NCBI GenBank assembly: GCA_024278855.1
Contig: JAJRSJ010000029.1
Location: 1 to 64,000, forward strand
Direction of reading: 5' to 3'
Source of the DNA: Alphaproteobacteria bacterium
Lineage (GTDB): Bacteria; Pseudomonadota; Alphaproteobacteria; Caulobacterales; Maricaulaceae
DNA length: 64,000 nucleotides
Of the stretch, positions 38,218 through 46,876 are shown in pieces. A model generated the notes under the pieces. That model ran no database searches and was not told where the DNA came from. It was given only the letters and a program-made list of their open reading frames with translations. A program made the translations under genes and the position numbers. The first letter of the stretch is position 1. Each line of letters starts with the position of its first letter.

Positions 38218-39048
38218 CTACTTGAATTTATAGGTAAATTCTTTGGACGGAAATTTGCGAGATTTGACCTCCTGCGCATAGGTCTTAATCGCCGTTTCAA
38301 CAACACTCTTGATATCCGCATATTTTTTGACAAATTTTGGCGTGTGCGTAAATAGTCCGAGCATATCAGGTGTTACCAAAATTTGTCCATCACAGTTTTT
38401 CGATGCGCCAATACCTATAGTTGGCACATTAACGGCTTTGGTGACTTCGTCGGCCAATTTTGTGTTTACACCTTCAACAACAATGGCAAATGACCCCGCC
38501 TGCGCGGCGGCTTTGGCATTGGCAAGTATTTCGTTTGCGACTTTTTGGTCGCGGCCTCTGGCCCGATACCCGCCTAATACATTAACGGATTGCGGCCGCA
38601 ATCCCACATGGGACATGACGGGGATACCGCGCTGCGTCAGATAGCTGATCGTGGCGGCCGCATATGAACCACTTTCAATTTTCACCGCTTGACATCCGGT
38701 CTCCATCATCACCCTGGAAGCACTTTTAAACGCACTCTGTACGCTGTCTTCATAAGACCCAAAGGGTAAATCCACCACAACCAAAGCTTTTTTAGAACCA
38801 CGCATCACCGCTTGGCCGTGCAAAATCATCATCTCAAGCGTCACACCCACCGTCGAGTTTAGCCCGTGCACGACCATGCCGACACTATCGCCCACCAAGA
38901 TCAGATCACAATGCTCGTCAACAATCGCCGCCGTCGGCGCATCATAAGCTGTCAAACAAACAATAGGTTCCCCGCCCTTACGGGCCGTAATCCCCGGCGC
39001 GGTCATTCTTGACACGCTTTGGCGCTTTACATGGTTTTGTGCGGACAT
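38218..39048 (-). CDS. panB: 3-methyl-2-oxobutanoate hydroxymethyltransferase
   Basis: First step of pantothenate synthesis. TIM-barrel motifs: CLTAYDAPTAAIVDEHCDLILVGDSVGMVVHG, DLPFGSYE, AVKIESG, SHVGLRPQSVNVLGG and VPTIGIGASKNCDGQILV. 276 aa, full length. It starts MSAQNHVKRQSVSRM at 39048. It is followed, 136 bp later on the same strand, by the YfgM-like gene; no panC is in the window. Confidence 0.96.
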   Translation of the reverse strand: MSAQNHVKRQSVSRMTAPGITARKGGEPIVCLTAYDAPTAAIVDEHCDLILVGDSVGMVVHGLNSTVGVTLEMMILHGQAVMRGSKKALVVVDLPFGSYEDSVQSAFKSASRVMMETGCQAVKIESGSYAAATISYLTQRGIPVMSHVGLRPQSVNVLGGYRARGRDQKVANEILANAKAAAQAGSFAIVVEGVNTKLADEVTKAVNVPTIGIGASKNCDGQILVTPDMLGLFTHTPKFVKKYADIKSVVETAIKTYAQEVKSRKFPSKEFTYKFK

Positions 39049-39115
39049 AATGTCTCCAAATGGTTGTTTTACACATATAGGCAGGCTTACTTAAAATTGC
39101 GAGCAAATATATGGT

Positions 39116-40945
39116 TCACAAATCCGCCAATCTATCTTCTGGATAGGCGAAAACTGGTGCGGCGGCGCATTTGATTTGAGCCAGATAGGCCGGAGCTTGG
39201 GCCAGATATTTCAGGCTGTGGTGCCAAACCAGTTTTTGCATGGCGGGTGCGTGTGGGTCTTTGGCCTTTAGGCCCGACACCACACTTTTGATCAAGAGCG
39301 CACCCGAAATGACATGACCGCACAAATCCAAATAAGGCACGGCGGCGGCGTGGGAATCGATTTCGTCCATAGCAATAACCATGCCCGTCGCGGATTTCAT
39401 GGCTACAAGCCCGGCCTCCAAATGGCGAATATTACAGCCGAGGTCGAGACCATTATTGCCAGATATATCTTTGGTATCTGCCAAGATCACGTCAAGATCA
39501 CCAATCAGCGCCGCCATCGCCGCACCGCCGTCGCGGCGGACTTTGCGCCCGGCCAAATCCAACGCTTGAATACCGTTCGTACCCTCATATATCGGGGCGA
39601 TCCGGGCGTCGCGGTAATGTTGCGCCGCACCAGTTTCTTCAATAAAACCCATGCCGCCGTGAATTTGCACGCCCGTACTGGTCACGGCAACCCCCATATC
39701 AGAGCCGTAAGCCTTGGCAATGGGCGTCAATAAGGCTTGGCGTGCACGGTCGGCAGTTCGCGCTTCCTCGTCTGGCGCTGCTTCGCTCATATCAAGGGCA
39801 TATGCACAGGCCAGATTGATGGCTCGCGCCCCCATAATGCCGGATTTCATATCCATCAACATGCGCCGCACATCCCCGTGTCCGCTAATGGGTGCGCCTG
39901 GCTCAGCGCCCGCAACCCGGCCCTGCACCCGCTCGCCCGCATAGGCAAGAGCCGTTTGAAAGGCCCGCTCGCCAATCCCGACCCCTTGCACGCCGACAAA
40001 TAACCGCGCCTCGTTCATCATAGTGAACATGCAGACCAAGCCCCGATTTTCCGGGCCGACTAGCCAAGCTTTGGCCCCGGCGAATTCCATAACACAGGTC
40101 GGGCTGGCGTGAATACCGAGCTTATGTTCAAGCCCTATGGCTGTGATGCCATTTCGTTCACCCGGATTACCGTCCGCGTCCACCAAAAATTTAGGGGCCA
40201 AAAACAGAGATATACCCCGCGATCCGGCCGGTGCGTCCGGCAATCGAGCCAGCACCAAATGGACAATATTATCCGTACAATCATGATCGCCCCAAGTAAT
40301 GAATATTTTTTGGCCCGACAAGGCATAGCTACCGTCGCCGTTGGGGGTAGCTTTGGTGCGCAAAGCTCCCAAATCCGAACCGGCCTGTGGTTCGGTCAAA
40401 TTCATACCGCCGGACCATTCGCCCGTCACCATTTTAGGCAAATATAGCTTTTTCAATTCGTCCGAGGCATGGGCAATAATTGCATTCATGGCACTGCCCG
40501 TCAGCATGGGAGCCAACCCGAACGCCATATTGGCTCCGTACAGCATTTCGTTGACGGCGACGCTTATAACCATAGGCAAGCCCATACCACCCAATTCTTG
40601 GCCACCCAATTCCTGGCCACCCAATTCCTGGCCACCCGATACATGACCGCCAATAGACTGGGGCGCAGACAAGCCCTGCCATCCGGCGTCTGTGTAAGCT
40701 TTATAGGCTTCTTTAAAACCGGGTGCTGTGGTGACAACACCGCCTTTTAAGGTCGCGCCATTTTCGTCCCCGCCCCGGTTGATTGGTGCCAAAACATCCG
40801 AGGCAAATGCAGCCCCGCCCACCAGTATATCTAAGACAAGTTCATCGCTTAGATCGCTGTGGGTTGGGCAAGCTTGTAAAGCGCGAAAATCGATAGCGTG
40901 GCGCAGTAAGTATTGGATAGAATTGATAGGGGGGGAAAAAGTCAT
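39116..40945 (-). CDS. Acyl-CoA dehydrogenase, long form with extra C-terminal domain
   Basis: 609-residue flavoprotein of the acyl-CoA dehydrogenase type that has an N-terminal extension and a C-terminal helical domain (DmdC/AcdA-like class). FAD/substrate motifs: GGMNLTEPQAGSDLGALRTKA, YALSGQKIFITWGDHD, and VQIHGGMGFIEETGAAQHYRDARI with the catalytic Glu in IYEGTNGIQALDL. Between residues ~108 and ~125 the sequence is GGQELGGQELGGQELGG, where relatives usually have one short loop (GGQGLP-like); this comes from a 15-bp tandem repeat in DNA. The substrate is unknown. Confidence 0.9.
   Translation of the reverse strand: MTFSPPINSIQYLLRHAIDFRALQACPTHSDLSDELVLDILVGGAAFASDVLAPINRGGDENGATLKGGVVTTAPGFKEAYKAYTDAGWQGLSAPQSIGGHVSGGQELGGQELGGQELGGMGLPMVISVAVNEMLYGANMAFGLAPMLTGSAMNAIIAHASDELKKLYLPKMVTGEWSGGMNLTEPQAGSDLGALRTKATPNGDGSYALSGQKIFITWGDHDCTDNIVHLVLARLPDAPAGSRGISLFLAPKFLVDADGNPGERNGITAIGLEHKLGIHASPTCVMEFAGAKAWLVGPENRGLVCMFTMMNEARLFVGVQGVGIGERAFQTALAYAGERVQGRVAGAEPGAPISGHGDVRRMLMDMKSGIMGARAINLACAYALDMSEAAPDEEARTADRARQALLTPIAKAYGSDMGVAVTSTGVQIHGGMGFIEETGAAQHYRDARIAPIYEGTNGIQALDLAGRKVRRDGGAAMAALIGDLDVILADTKDISGNNGLDLGCNIRHLEAGLVAMKSATGMVIAMDEIDSHAAAVPYLDLCGHVISGALLIKSVVSGLKAKDPHAPAMQKLVWHHSLKYLAQAPAYLAQIKCAAAPVFAYPEDRLADL
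40587..40631. repeat. 15-bp tandem repeat inside the acyl-CoA dehydrogenase gene
   Basis: Three nearly identical consecutive 15-bp units (CCACCCAATTCYTGG on the plus strand) starting at 40587, 40602 and 40617, with a degenerate fourth beginning at 40632. The unit is a multiple of three, so it adds GGQEL pentapeptides without breaking the frame. Confidence 0.9.
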
Positions 40946-40984
40946 AATATTGCTCTGTTATGTCACCTGCTTATACGCATAAAA

Positions 40985-41015
40985 AAACGGCGCTCCAAGC
41001 AAAGAAACGCCGCTT
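40985..41015 (-). terminator. Intrinsic terminator downstream of the small Gly-rich membrane protein gene
   Basis: On the minus strand, arms AAGCGGCG and CGCCGTTT enclose a 15-nt loop and are followed by a T-run. It lies between the stop of the gene at 41036-41341 and the acyl-CoA dehydrogenase start. Confidence 0.7.
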
Positions 41016-41035
41016 TAGATAAAATTTTGGTGTGG

Positions 41036-41341
41036 TTATTTTTTACCCGTAACCATACCAAGAATTGCGGTTAAAATCCCACCGCCAACACCGCCGCCAA
41101 CAACATTTTTGACGATCGACATAACATCAAGGCCAGAACTCGTTGCCGTAGCGGCTGCATCAGCAACTGAAGCACCACCCCCGCCTAACATCTGCATAAC
41201 CAAGCCCAGACCTGCGCCGCCGACGATACCCGTCACACTGCGGCCCATTGTCCCCATGCCAGACTTCAAAAGTTTACCGGCGATATTGCCGCCAGCCGCG
41301 CCTGACAGCAAAGCGATAATGATTGGTAAATACTGTTCCAT
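41036..41341 (-). CDS. Small Gly/Ala-rich membrane protein, unknown
   Basis: 101 residues with little charge: an N-terminal helix (YLPIIIALLSGAAGGNIAGKLL), a Gly-rich middle (GIVGGAGLGLVMQMLGGGG) and a C-terminal helix (GGGVGGGILTAILGMVTGKK). No family is assigned with confidence. The Gly-zipper-like pattern suggests tight helix packing in a membrane. It is monocistronic, with its own terminator downstream, and divergent from the cytochrome c gene. Confidence 0.7.
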   Translation of the reverse strand: MEQYLPIIIALLSGAAGGNIAGKLLKSGMGTMGRSVTGIVGGAGLGLVMQMLGGGGASVADAAATATSSGLDVMSIVKNVVGGGVGGGILTAILGMVTGKK

Positions 41342-41424
41342 AATTTTCCCCTATAAATTGTCGCACCAAAACCACTTGGCGTGAACAGGATTGCAGTGCA
41401 TAAAGCTTCCAGTTATCCAAAAAC

Positions 41425-41472
41425 ACTTGCACTTCGGGGTTATTTTATCAAAAAAACACCCCGAAAACAAGT
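41425..41472 (+). promoter_or_regulatory. Long stem-loop in the leader of the cytochrome c gene
   Basis: Interrupted inverted repeat: outer arms ACTTG (41425-41429) and CAAGT (41468-41472), inner arms TTCGGGGT (41433-41440) and ACCCCGAA (41458-41465), with a 17-nt A/T-rich loop. It ends 19 nt before the cytochrome start codon, so it could affect translation or act as an operator. Confidence 0.5.
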
Positions 41473-41491
41473 CTTAACACAGAGATTTATT

Positions 41492-41989
41492 ATGTACCCC
41501 CTTTCGCGTCTCCTCATTATTTCTGGTTTTTTCGTGGGTGTTGGTGTGCTTAACGCTTGCTCACAAGAAGCATCAATCCCTGAAAAAAAAGTTGAACAAA
41601 CGACGCCAACCCCCGTAAATCCAGACATAAAACCCGAAACCAAGCCAAAAATCGCGACCGATTCTGTTGAAATGACGGTTGAAATCGCTGGCAAAAAAGC
41701 CTTTAGGCGGTGCAAAGCCTGCCACACTGTGGACAAGGGCGGTCGGCACCGGGTTGGCCCTAATCTTTACGGAATTTTTGGGCGCAAGGCCGGGGAAGCC
41801 GAAGGATTTGCCTATTCCGCTGCCATGAGGGCTTCGGATATCACTTGGAACGATGAGACCATGGACGCCTATATTGCCAATCCAAAAACCTATATCCCCA
41901 AAAACACGATGGCCTTTATCGGGCTTAAAAAACAAACCGCCCGGGATGATGTGATTGCCTATCTCAAAGCCAAGACCGGTGCGCAGTAA
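41492..41989 (+). CDS. Class I cytochrome c, lipid-anchored
   Basis: 165-residue monoheme c-type cytochrome. A lipoprotein signal ([16 protein letters not shown]) is followed by a Thr/Pro/Lys-rich linker and a cytochrome domain with the heme site [28 protein letters not shown] and the axial Met in [12 protein letters not shown]. It resembles the cytochrome c2/c552 group used as an electron shuttle to oxidases, here tethered to the membrane. ATG 41492 gives a clean lipoprotein signal; the longer frame from 41381 does not. Confidence 0.9.
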   Translation: MYPLSRLLIISGFFVGVGVLNACSQEASIPEKKVEQTTPTPVNPDIKPETKPKIATDSVEMTVEIAGKKAFRRCKACHTVDKGGRHRVGPNLYGIFGRKAGEAEGFAYSAAMRASDITWNDETMDAYIANPKTYIPKNTMAFIGLKKQTARDDVIAYLKAKTGAQ

Positions 41990-42016
41990 GAATTAGGTAG
42001 TGTATTCATGAACCAC

Positions 42017-42499
42017 CTAAATCAAAGCCTCTAGTGCAGTCCTGAATCTATCCGGTATAGGCTTTGGTTTGCGGCTGTTTGCATCCACATAGACATGGAC
42101 AAAATGCCCCTGTGCGCAGGCGGTTTTCCCACCAGTTTCAAACAGGCCTATTTCGTAGCGCACACTGGAATTGCCAATACGGGCGACACAAAGCCCGGCC
42201 CGCACAATTTGCGGGTATGACAAGGGGGCAAAATACTGACAACCCGTATCGACCACCAAACCGATCTGGTCGCTGCCCTGCTCGCGGGCCGTGAGAAGGG
42301 ACAGGACCCCGGTTTCAATCAACCAGTTATTCACCAAGCTATCAAACCATGTGTAATAAACCGCATTGTTTACATGACCATATATATCATTGTCATTCCA
42401 GCGGGTCTGGATATCCGTAAAGTATTTGTACTGGTCAAGATGAGTGCGCTTCATCCGGCTCTTATTCATTATGCCACTGTTCATCCTGCCCTTATTCAT
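42017..42499 (-). CDS. 4HBT-fold acyl-CoA thioesterase
   Basis: Hot-dog thioesterase with the catalytic Asp region TRWNDNDIYGHVNNAVYYTWFDS, typical of the 4-hydroxybenzoyl-CoA/YbgC-like family. The start is ambiguous: a repeated Met-rich leader (MNKGRMNSGIMNKSRMKRTHLDQ) offers four ATGs in about 16 codons. The first (42499) overlaps the stop of the alcohol dehydrogenase gene (ATGA), and the fourth (42454) best matches the family's length. It is co-transcribed with the alcohol dehydrogenase. Confidence 0.88.
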   Translation of the reverse strand: MNKGRMNSGIMNKSRMKRTHLDQYKYFTDIQTRWNDNDIYGHVNNAVYYTWFDSLVNNWLIETGVLSLLTAREQGSDQIGLVVDTGCQYFAPLSYPQIVRAGLCVARIGNSSVRYEIGLFETGGKTACAQGHFVHVYVDANSRKPKPIPDRFRTALEALI

Positions 42500-43629
42500 C
42501 CTGCAATGTCCTCATAAATTTTCACTGTGGCTGCCAAAGTCATTTCGCGTGGGTTGTTAATCAACAGCCTGGTCTTGGTCATGGCGTCGTCCGCCATCAT
42601 TGCAATGGCCGTCTCGGGAATGTCCACACTGCGTAATGTTTGCGGCACGCCGACACTGTCTTTGATCCGCTGCATATGGTCGATCAAATTTACCCCCGTC
42701 CCGCCCAGTTTCAGATGCTCGGCGATTTCGCCGTATAGCCCGTCCGCTTTTGGCAAATTATAGTCCATCACCCCGCTCATAACCAAAGCATTGGACAGGC
42801 CGTGGGGCACATGAAAACAACCGCCGAGCGGATAGGCAAGCGCATGGATAGCGGCGCAGGGTGCATTGGAAAATGCTTGCCCGGCCAACATTGCCCCGAT
42901 CAACATATTTTCGCGGGCCTCAATATCGTTGCCGTCCGCGCACACTTGTTCTATGCTGTCCTTTAATTTGGTTAAGGCCGCGAGCGCCAAAGCATCAGAG
43001 ATCGGGTTCTTTTGCGGCAATGAGGTATAGGCTTCTATAGCGTGTACCATAGCGTCAATGCCTGTGGCGGCGGTTGTCAATTTGGGAAGCCCGGTGGTCA
43101 ATTGCGCATCGAGCAATACCCGGTCTGCATACAGAGCATTGGCAACAATGCCCTGTTTTTCGGTTTTGCCCGTGGTAAGAATGGCCACATTGGTGACCTC
43201 GGAGCCCGTACCCGCCGTGGTCGGCACCAACATTAAGGGCAAACGCGGGCCAGTGGCCATATTTACGCCGTACATGGTGCTTAGCGCTTGATCCGATCCG
43301 GCCAGAAGCGCGATTACTTTGGCCGTATCCATGGGCGAGCCGCCGCCAAACCCAAGGATTAGGCCTGCGCCAACTTCTCTAGCCAGCTTTGCGCCTGCCA
43401 ATACAATTGTTTCGGGCGGATCGGCGACCACCTGGTCAAAAACTTCCGTACTATATCCGGCGTCTTGCAGGGCCTGTAGAGCCGCGTCTAGCAGGCCTAG
43501 CCCATATACGCCTGCGTCCGTAACAATAAACACTGTTTTATTAGCGCACAAACCGACAATATGGGCGTCGATTTTGCCGGCGCCGCCCCGTTCAATGCGG
43601 ATGTCTGCAACTGTACGAAAATTCTGCAT
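42496..43629 (-). CDS. Iron-containing alcohol dehydrogenase
   Basis: 377-residue group III alcohol dehydrogenase. The NAD-binding GFGGGSPMDTAKVIAL, PTTAGTGSEVTNVAIL, and the metal ligands in GIDAMVHAIEAY, CAAIHALAYPLGGCFHVPHGLSNALV all fit. The substrate is not determinable. It is the first gene of a two-gene unit with the thioesterase. Confidence 0.92.
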   Translation of the reverse strand: MQNFRTVADIRIERGGAGKIDAHIVGLCANKTVFIVTDAGVYGLGLLDAALQALQDAGYSTEVFDQVVADPPETIVLAGAKLAREVGAGLILGFGGGSPMDTAKVIALLAGSDQALSTMYGVNMATGPRLPLMLVPTTAGTGSEVTNVAILTTGKTEKQGIVANALYADRVLLDAQLTTGLPKLTTAATGIDAMVHAIEAYTSLPQKNPISDALALAALTKLKDSIEQVCADGNDIEARENMLIGAMLAGQAFSNAPCAAIHALAYPLGGCFHVPHGLSNALVMSGVMDYNLPKADGLYGEIAEHLKLGGTGVNLIDHMQRIKDSVGVPQTLRSVDIPETAIAMMADDAMTKTRLLINNPREMTLAATVKIYEDIAG

Positions 43630-43848
43630 AGGGCTTTATGACGCAGGGTGGCAAAAACGCAAGTCCGGCGCGGGTTTATTCCGCCAAATCGAGCCAATTT
43701 TCGCAGAAAAAAACCATGGCACAAAACTATTGTAAATAAATTTTATTTTCTGCTTTCGAATCACATTTGAGCCTGTTACAGGGCATTTAATAGATGAAAC
43801 AAAGTCGGCATATGAACGACTTTGATATGTATGAGTAGGAAATAAAAC
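43630..43848 (+). promoter_or_regulatory. pit upstream region with two dyads
   Basis: No gene. Two dyads lie upstream of the phosphate transporter: CCTGT-T-ACAGG (43772-43782) and a perfect hairpin AAAGTCG/CGACTTT (43801-43807 and 43817-43823), which ends about 25 nt before the start codon and may be part of the mRNA leader. I did not see a convincing Pho box. Confidence 0.35.
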
Positions 43849-45440
43849 ATGCGAAAACCAGTCGGCAATCCAAGCGGAAAATTAGTTAATTTTAATGTTA
43901 TGGATATAGGGCGTCTGGCACTTGCAGCCTGTTTCCTGATTGCCGTTTTTCTCTTTGTCACCAATTTATCCGCTGGCCTTGACAGAAATGCCACTCTGCT
44001 AATTGTCGCCGCCGTTATTGGCGGCTATATGGCCATGAATATCGGGGCGAATGACAGCGCCAACAATGTTGGCCCCGCCGTTGGTGCAGGGGCTTTAACC
44101 TTAGGCTCAGCCATTGTTATTGCCGTAATTTTCGAGGGTAGCGGTGCACTTATTGCCGGCGGCGAAGTGGTTAAGACCATCAAAAAAGGCATAATTGACC
44201 CGGCCTTGATCAGAGATACTGACACATTTATCTGGGTGATGATGGCGGCTTTGTTGTCAGCGGCCCTGTGGGTCAATATCGCCACTATTTCTGGCGCACC
44301 GGTTTCGACCACCCATTCTATCGTGGGTGGTGTTTTAGGGGCCGGGGTGGCTGCAGGCGGTTTCGGTATTGCGGACTGGGGACAAGTGCAAAAAATCGTG
44401 GCTAGCTGGGTTATCTCTCCGGGGCTTGGTGGGCTAATTGCCGCCTCGTTTTTGTATACAATAAAACGCACGATTTTATACAAAAAAGACATGCGTAGCG
44501 CAGCTCAGAAAGTCGTACCCATATTGATCGGCTGTATGGGCTGGGCTTTCACCACCTATATGATCATCAAGGGTCTAAAAAAATCGATTATATCAAACAG
44601 CATGTCAACTTTCCTATGGCTCTATTGGCCGGATTTATTGCTGCTATTTTGGTCTATCTGGTCGTGCGGGTAATCATCAGACGCCGGGCTGAGAAAATTA
44701 AAAACAACAAACAAGGCATAGACGCCCTGTTTACCATCCCGCTGATTATCAGTGCTGCATTTTTAAGCTTTGCCCACGGCTCCAATGATGTTGCCAATGC
44801 TATTGGACCATTAGCGGCGATTTATGAAGCGGTGCGCGGCGGAGATATTGTGCTGAAAGCCTCCATACCGCTTTGGGTGATGTTGGTCGGTTCACTGGGC
44901 ATTATGACCGGGCTGGCGCTTTACGGCCCCAAATTGATCCGAACCGTCGGCACAGAAATTACAGAACTTGACAAAGCCCGTGCATTTTGTGTGGCTATGG
45001 CCGCCTCCATCACCGTGATCATAGCTTCGCAACTGGGCTTACCGGTTTCTACCACCCATATCGCGGTTGGCGGTATATTCGGGGTCGGCTTCTTGCGCGA
45101 ATATCTCAACACAAATTACAACCAGAAAGTCGGCAAAATCCGCCGCCATATGCGCATAGAAGAGAAAAAGGACGAAGCCACCATTGATGCGTTTATCGCA
45201 GAATTTGACACAGCGTCCGTGGCCGAGAAAAAATTGTTCTTGCAGGAGCTTAAACAAAAAGCCCGGGCCGAAGAAATATCTTGGTGGGAAAGACGCCGGG
45301 TCAAGAAAGCCTATAAAGCCAAGCTGGTTGAACGGAGCATGCTTCTTAAAATTATCGCCGCATGGATATTCACAGTCCCCATAGCCGCTTTCCTGTCCGC
45401 CGCTTTGTTCTTTATGCTGAGAGGAATATTTTTACCGTAA
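43849..45440 (+). CDS. pit: PiT-family inorganic phosphate transporter, split by a -1 frameshift at an A7 run
   Basis: Two frames together encode one PiT symporter of about 530 aa. Frame 1 (43849-44673) holds the first repeat signature GANDSANNVGPAVGAGALTLGSA and GAPVSTTHSIVGGVLGAGVA; frame 2 (from about 44584, own ATG 44616) holds the second, FAHGSNDVANAIGPLAAIYEA and GLPVSTTHIAVGGIFGVGFL, then a charged cytoplasmic segment and a last helix. The switch is at CTA AAA AAA (A7, 44577-44583): a -1 shift or one extra A gives GLKKIDYIKQHVNFPMALLAG. A-AAA-AAA is a canonical slippery heptamer, but a sequencing error is equally possible. Confidence 0.85.
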
Positions 45441-45480
45441 CTCCGTTTGACCACAGCTATTTCAAGATGTATCCTCCCCT

Positions 45481-45888
45481 ATGGGGACATGCAGATGGGA
45501 AAAACGACGAGAGAAAAAGCAACAGCGGAAATGGTACCGGTTCTGCATATTTGACCTCGTGCTTTTTCTCTGCGCCGAAGTTTATATCCGCATTCTTTTT
45601 TTGGGTATTTGGACCGTAAGTGCAACGCAACTGGATGATGCCGAAATGGATATATTTGGATCCTCTTGGTTTTTCAAAACATTTCCCCATCTCAGTCAAT
45701 CCTACCTAATGGATTTGAAGACCATTACCTATTTAATTTGGGTGCTCTTTGTATTAGGTGTTTGGTACAAAATACGAAGAACACGTCAATCTTACTGGAT
45801 GATAGGTATAATAGCCCTTATCATCGGCTATGAATTTTACAGATTTACGGCTCTTGTCTGGTCGATTGATGCGATACCATACAGGTAG
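45481..45888 (+). CDS. Small membrane protein, unknown
   Basis: 135 residues with about three hydrophobic segments: FCIFDLVLFLCAEVYIRILFLGIW (residues ~21-44), ITYLIWVLFVLGVWY (~82-96) and SYWMIGIIALIIGYEFY. The first 18 residues are strongly basic (WEKRREKKQQRKWYR). No family recognised. There is no strong ribosome binding site at the ATG, so the start or even the gene is uncertain. Confidence 0.5.
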   Translation: MGTCRWEKRREKKQQRKWYRFCIFDLVLFLCAEVYIRILFLGIWTVSATQLDDAEMDIFGSSWFFKTFPHLSQSYLMDLKTITYLIWVLFVLGVWYKIRRTRQSYWMIGIIALIIGYEFYRFTALVWSIDAIPYR

Positions 45889-45933
45889 GATAATGTTTAC
45901 CGGAAAAACATATAGAGGGGAAAAACGCCAAAG

Positions 45934-46117
45934 GTTAAAGCAACAGTGAGCTATCAGCAGAAAAATGGCAGGTACCAGTGCCCTGTCCTGAACGTCAACA
46001 GGCCCTAGAAGCTAGTCCACCCTACAAGGTTCCTCTTCCTTTCGGACAACTGACATTCACCTGATAAAGCGGGTAGCCTTATTGTGGCGAACGGGTTACA
46101 AGCCTTTCATGTTTAAC
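45934..46117 (+). ncRNA. Candidate 6S RNA (ssrS-like)
   Basis: In the 245-bp gap before the DUF937 gene, ATTCACCT (in GACATTCACCTGATA, about 46052-46066) is followed by GGGTTACAAGCC (about 46093-46104); this is the order and spacing of the 3' strand of enterobacterial 6S RNA (ATTCACCT ... GGGTTACAGCC). On the 5' side, ACCAGTGCCCTGTCCTG resembles 6S GCCAGTCCCCTGAGCC. TGTCC (45984-45988) can pair with GGACA (46044-46048), and GTTAAA (45934-45939) with TTTAAC (46112-46117). I could not draw a full closing stem, so both ends are estimates. 6S RNA binds and inhibits housekeeping RNA polymerase. Confidence 0.45.
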
Positions 46118-46133
46118 TGCAAAGGAGGGTCTT

Positions 46134-46802
46134 ATGGCCGTACAAAACTTACTTGATATGATAATGCAAGCCCAGGGGGGGCAGGTTGCGCAAAATGCGG
46201 GTAGCCAATTGGGGCTGAACGGTGCGCAGTCTCAACAAGCTATTGCGGCCTTATTGCCGGCGATTTCTTCGGCCTTAAAAAACAATACAGGCAATCCACA
46301 AGGCCTGCAAAGCCTGCTCGGGGCCTTACAAGGCGGCCAGCATGAGCAATATCTTGACAAGCCTGATATTTATGCCAATCCCCAAACCCGCAATGCTGGC
46401 AATGCTATATTGGGCAAACTATTCGGCTCCAAAGAAGTCAGCCGCGCCGTGGCCGGACGGGCCGCAGAGCAAACCGGAATTGGTGCGGATATCCTCAAAA
46501 AAATGCTGCCAATGGTCGCGACCATGGCCATGGGGTCTTTGTCAAAACAAACGCGGCAGCCAAGCATGGCTAGCCAGCTTGCCGGACTTGCCCTCGGTGG
46601 TGGCCAGAGGCAACAATCCGGCGGTGGTCTAGGCAGCCTGCTCGGCGCTCTGACGGGCGGCAATGCACGGCGCCAGCGCGGCTATCAGCAACAGCAACAA
46701 CAAGGCATGGGCATCCTCGGCAAAATGCTAGACGCCGACGGCGACGGCAATATGATGGACGATGTTCTCGGCATGGCCATGAAACAATTTATGAAGCGAT
46801 AG
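46134..46802 (+). CDS. DUF937 (YidB-like) protein with EF-hand-like C-terminal loop
   Basis: 222 residues. It opens AVQNLLDMIMQAQGGQVAQNAGSQLGLNGAQSQQAIAALLPAI, the DUF937 pattern of repeated small helices. The middle is Gln/Gly-rich low complexity (RRQRGYQQQQQQGMG), and the C-terminus contains DADGDGNMMDDVLG, which resembles an EF-hand or dockerin-like calcium loop. Strong ribosome site AAAGGAGGG upstream of ATG 46134. The function of the family is unknown; no signal peptide is visible. It ends at a strong bidirectional terminator. Confidence 0.85.
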   Translation: MAVQNLLDMIMQAQGGQVAQNAGSQLGLNGAQSQQAIAALLPAISSALKNNTGNPQGLQSLLGALQGGQHEQYLDKPDIYANPQTRNAGNAILGKLFGSKEVSRAVAGRAAEQTGIGADILKKMLPMVATMAMGSLSKQTRQPSMASQLAGLALGGGQRQQSGGGLGSLLGALTGGNARRQRGYQQQQQQGMGILGKMLDADGDGNMMDDVLGMAMKQFMKR

Positions 46803-46821
46803 GTTTTCGCTAAAGCCAAAT

Positions 46822-46852
46822 AAAAAGCCCGGGCTGCTAGCCCGGGCTTTTT
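46822..46852. terminator. Strong bidirectional terminator
   Basis: Perfect 14-bp arms, AAAAAGCCCGGGCT (46822-46835) and AGCCCGGGCTTTTT (46839-46852), with a 3-nt loop. It sits between the convergent DUF937 and POT-transporter genes. Confidence 0.92.
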
Positions 46853-46876
46853 TTGTTTCGAGATAGAGTTTGGAGC

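Noticed and set aside
40587-40646. Possible CRISPR-like repeat array
   Set aside because: Units are contiguous 15-mers without spacers inside a coding frame.
43772-43800. Possible Pho box upstream of pit
   Set aside because: Only a loose CTGTTAC match is seen, without the second direct repeat at the expected spacing.
44616-45440. Second PiT half as an independent transporter gene
   Set aside because: The upstream bases decode the conserved linker in the same frame, directly from the A7 tract, so it is the second half of one gene.
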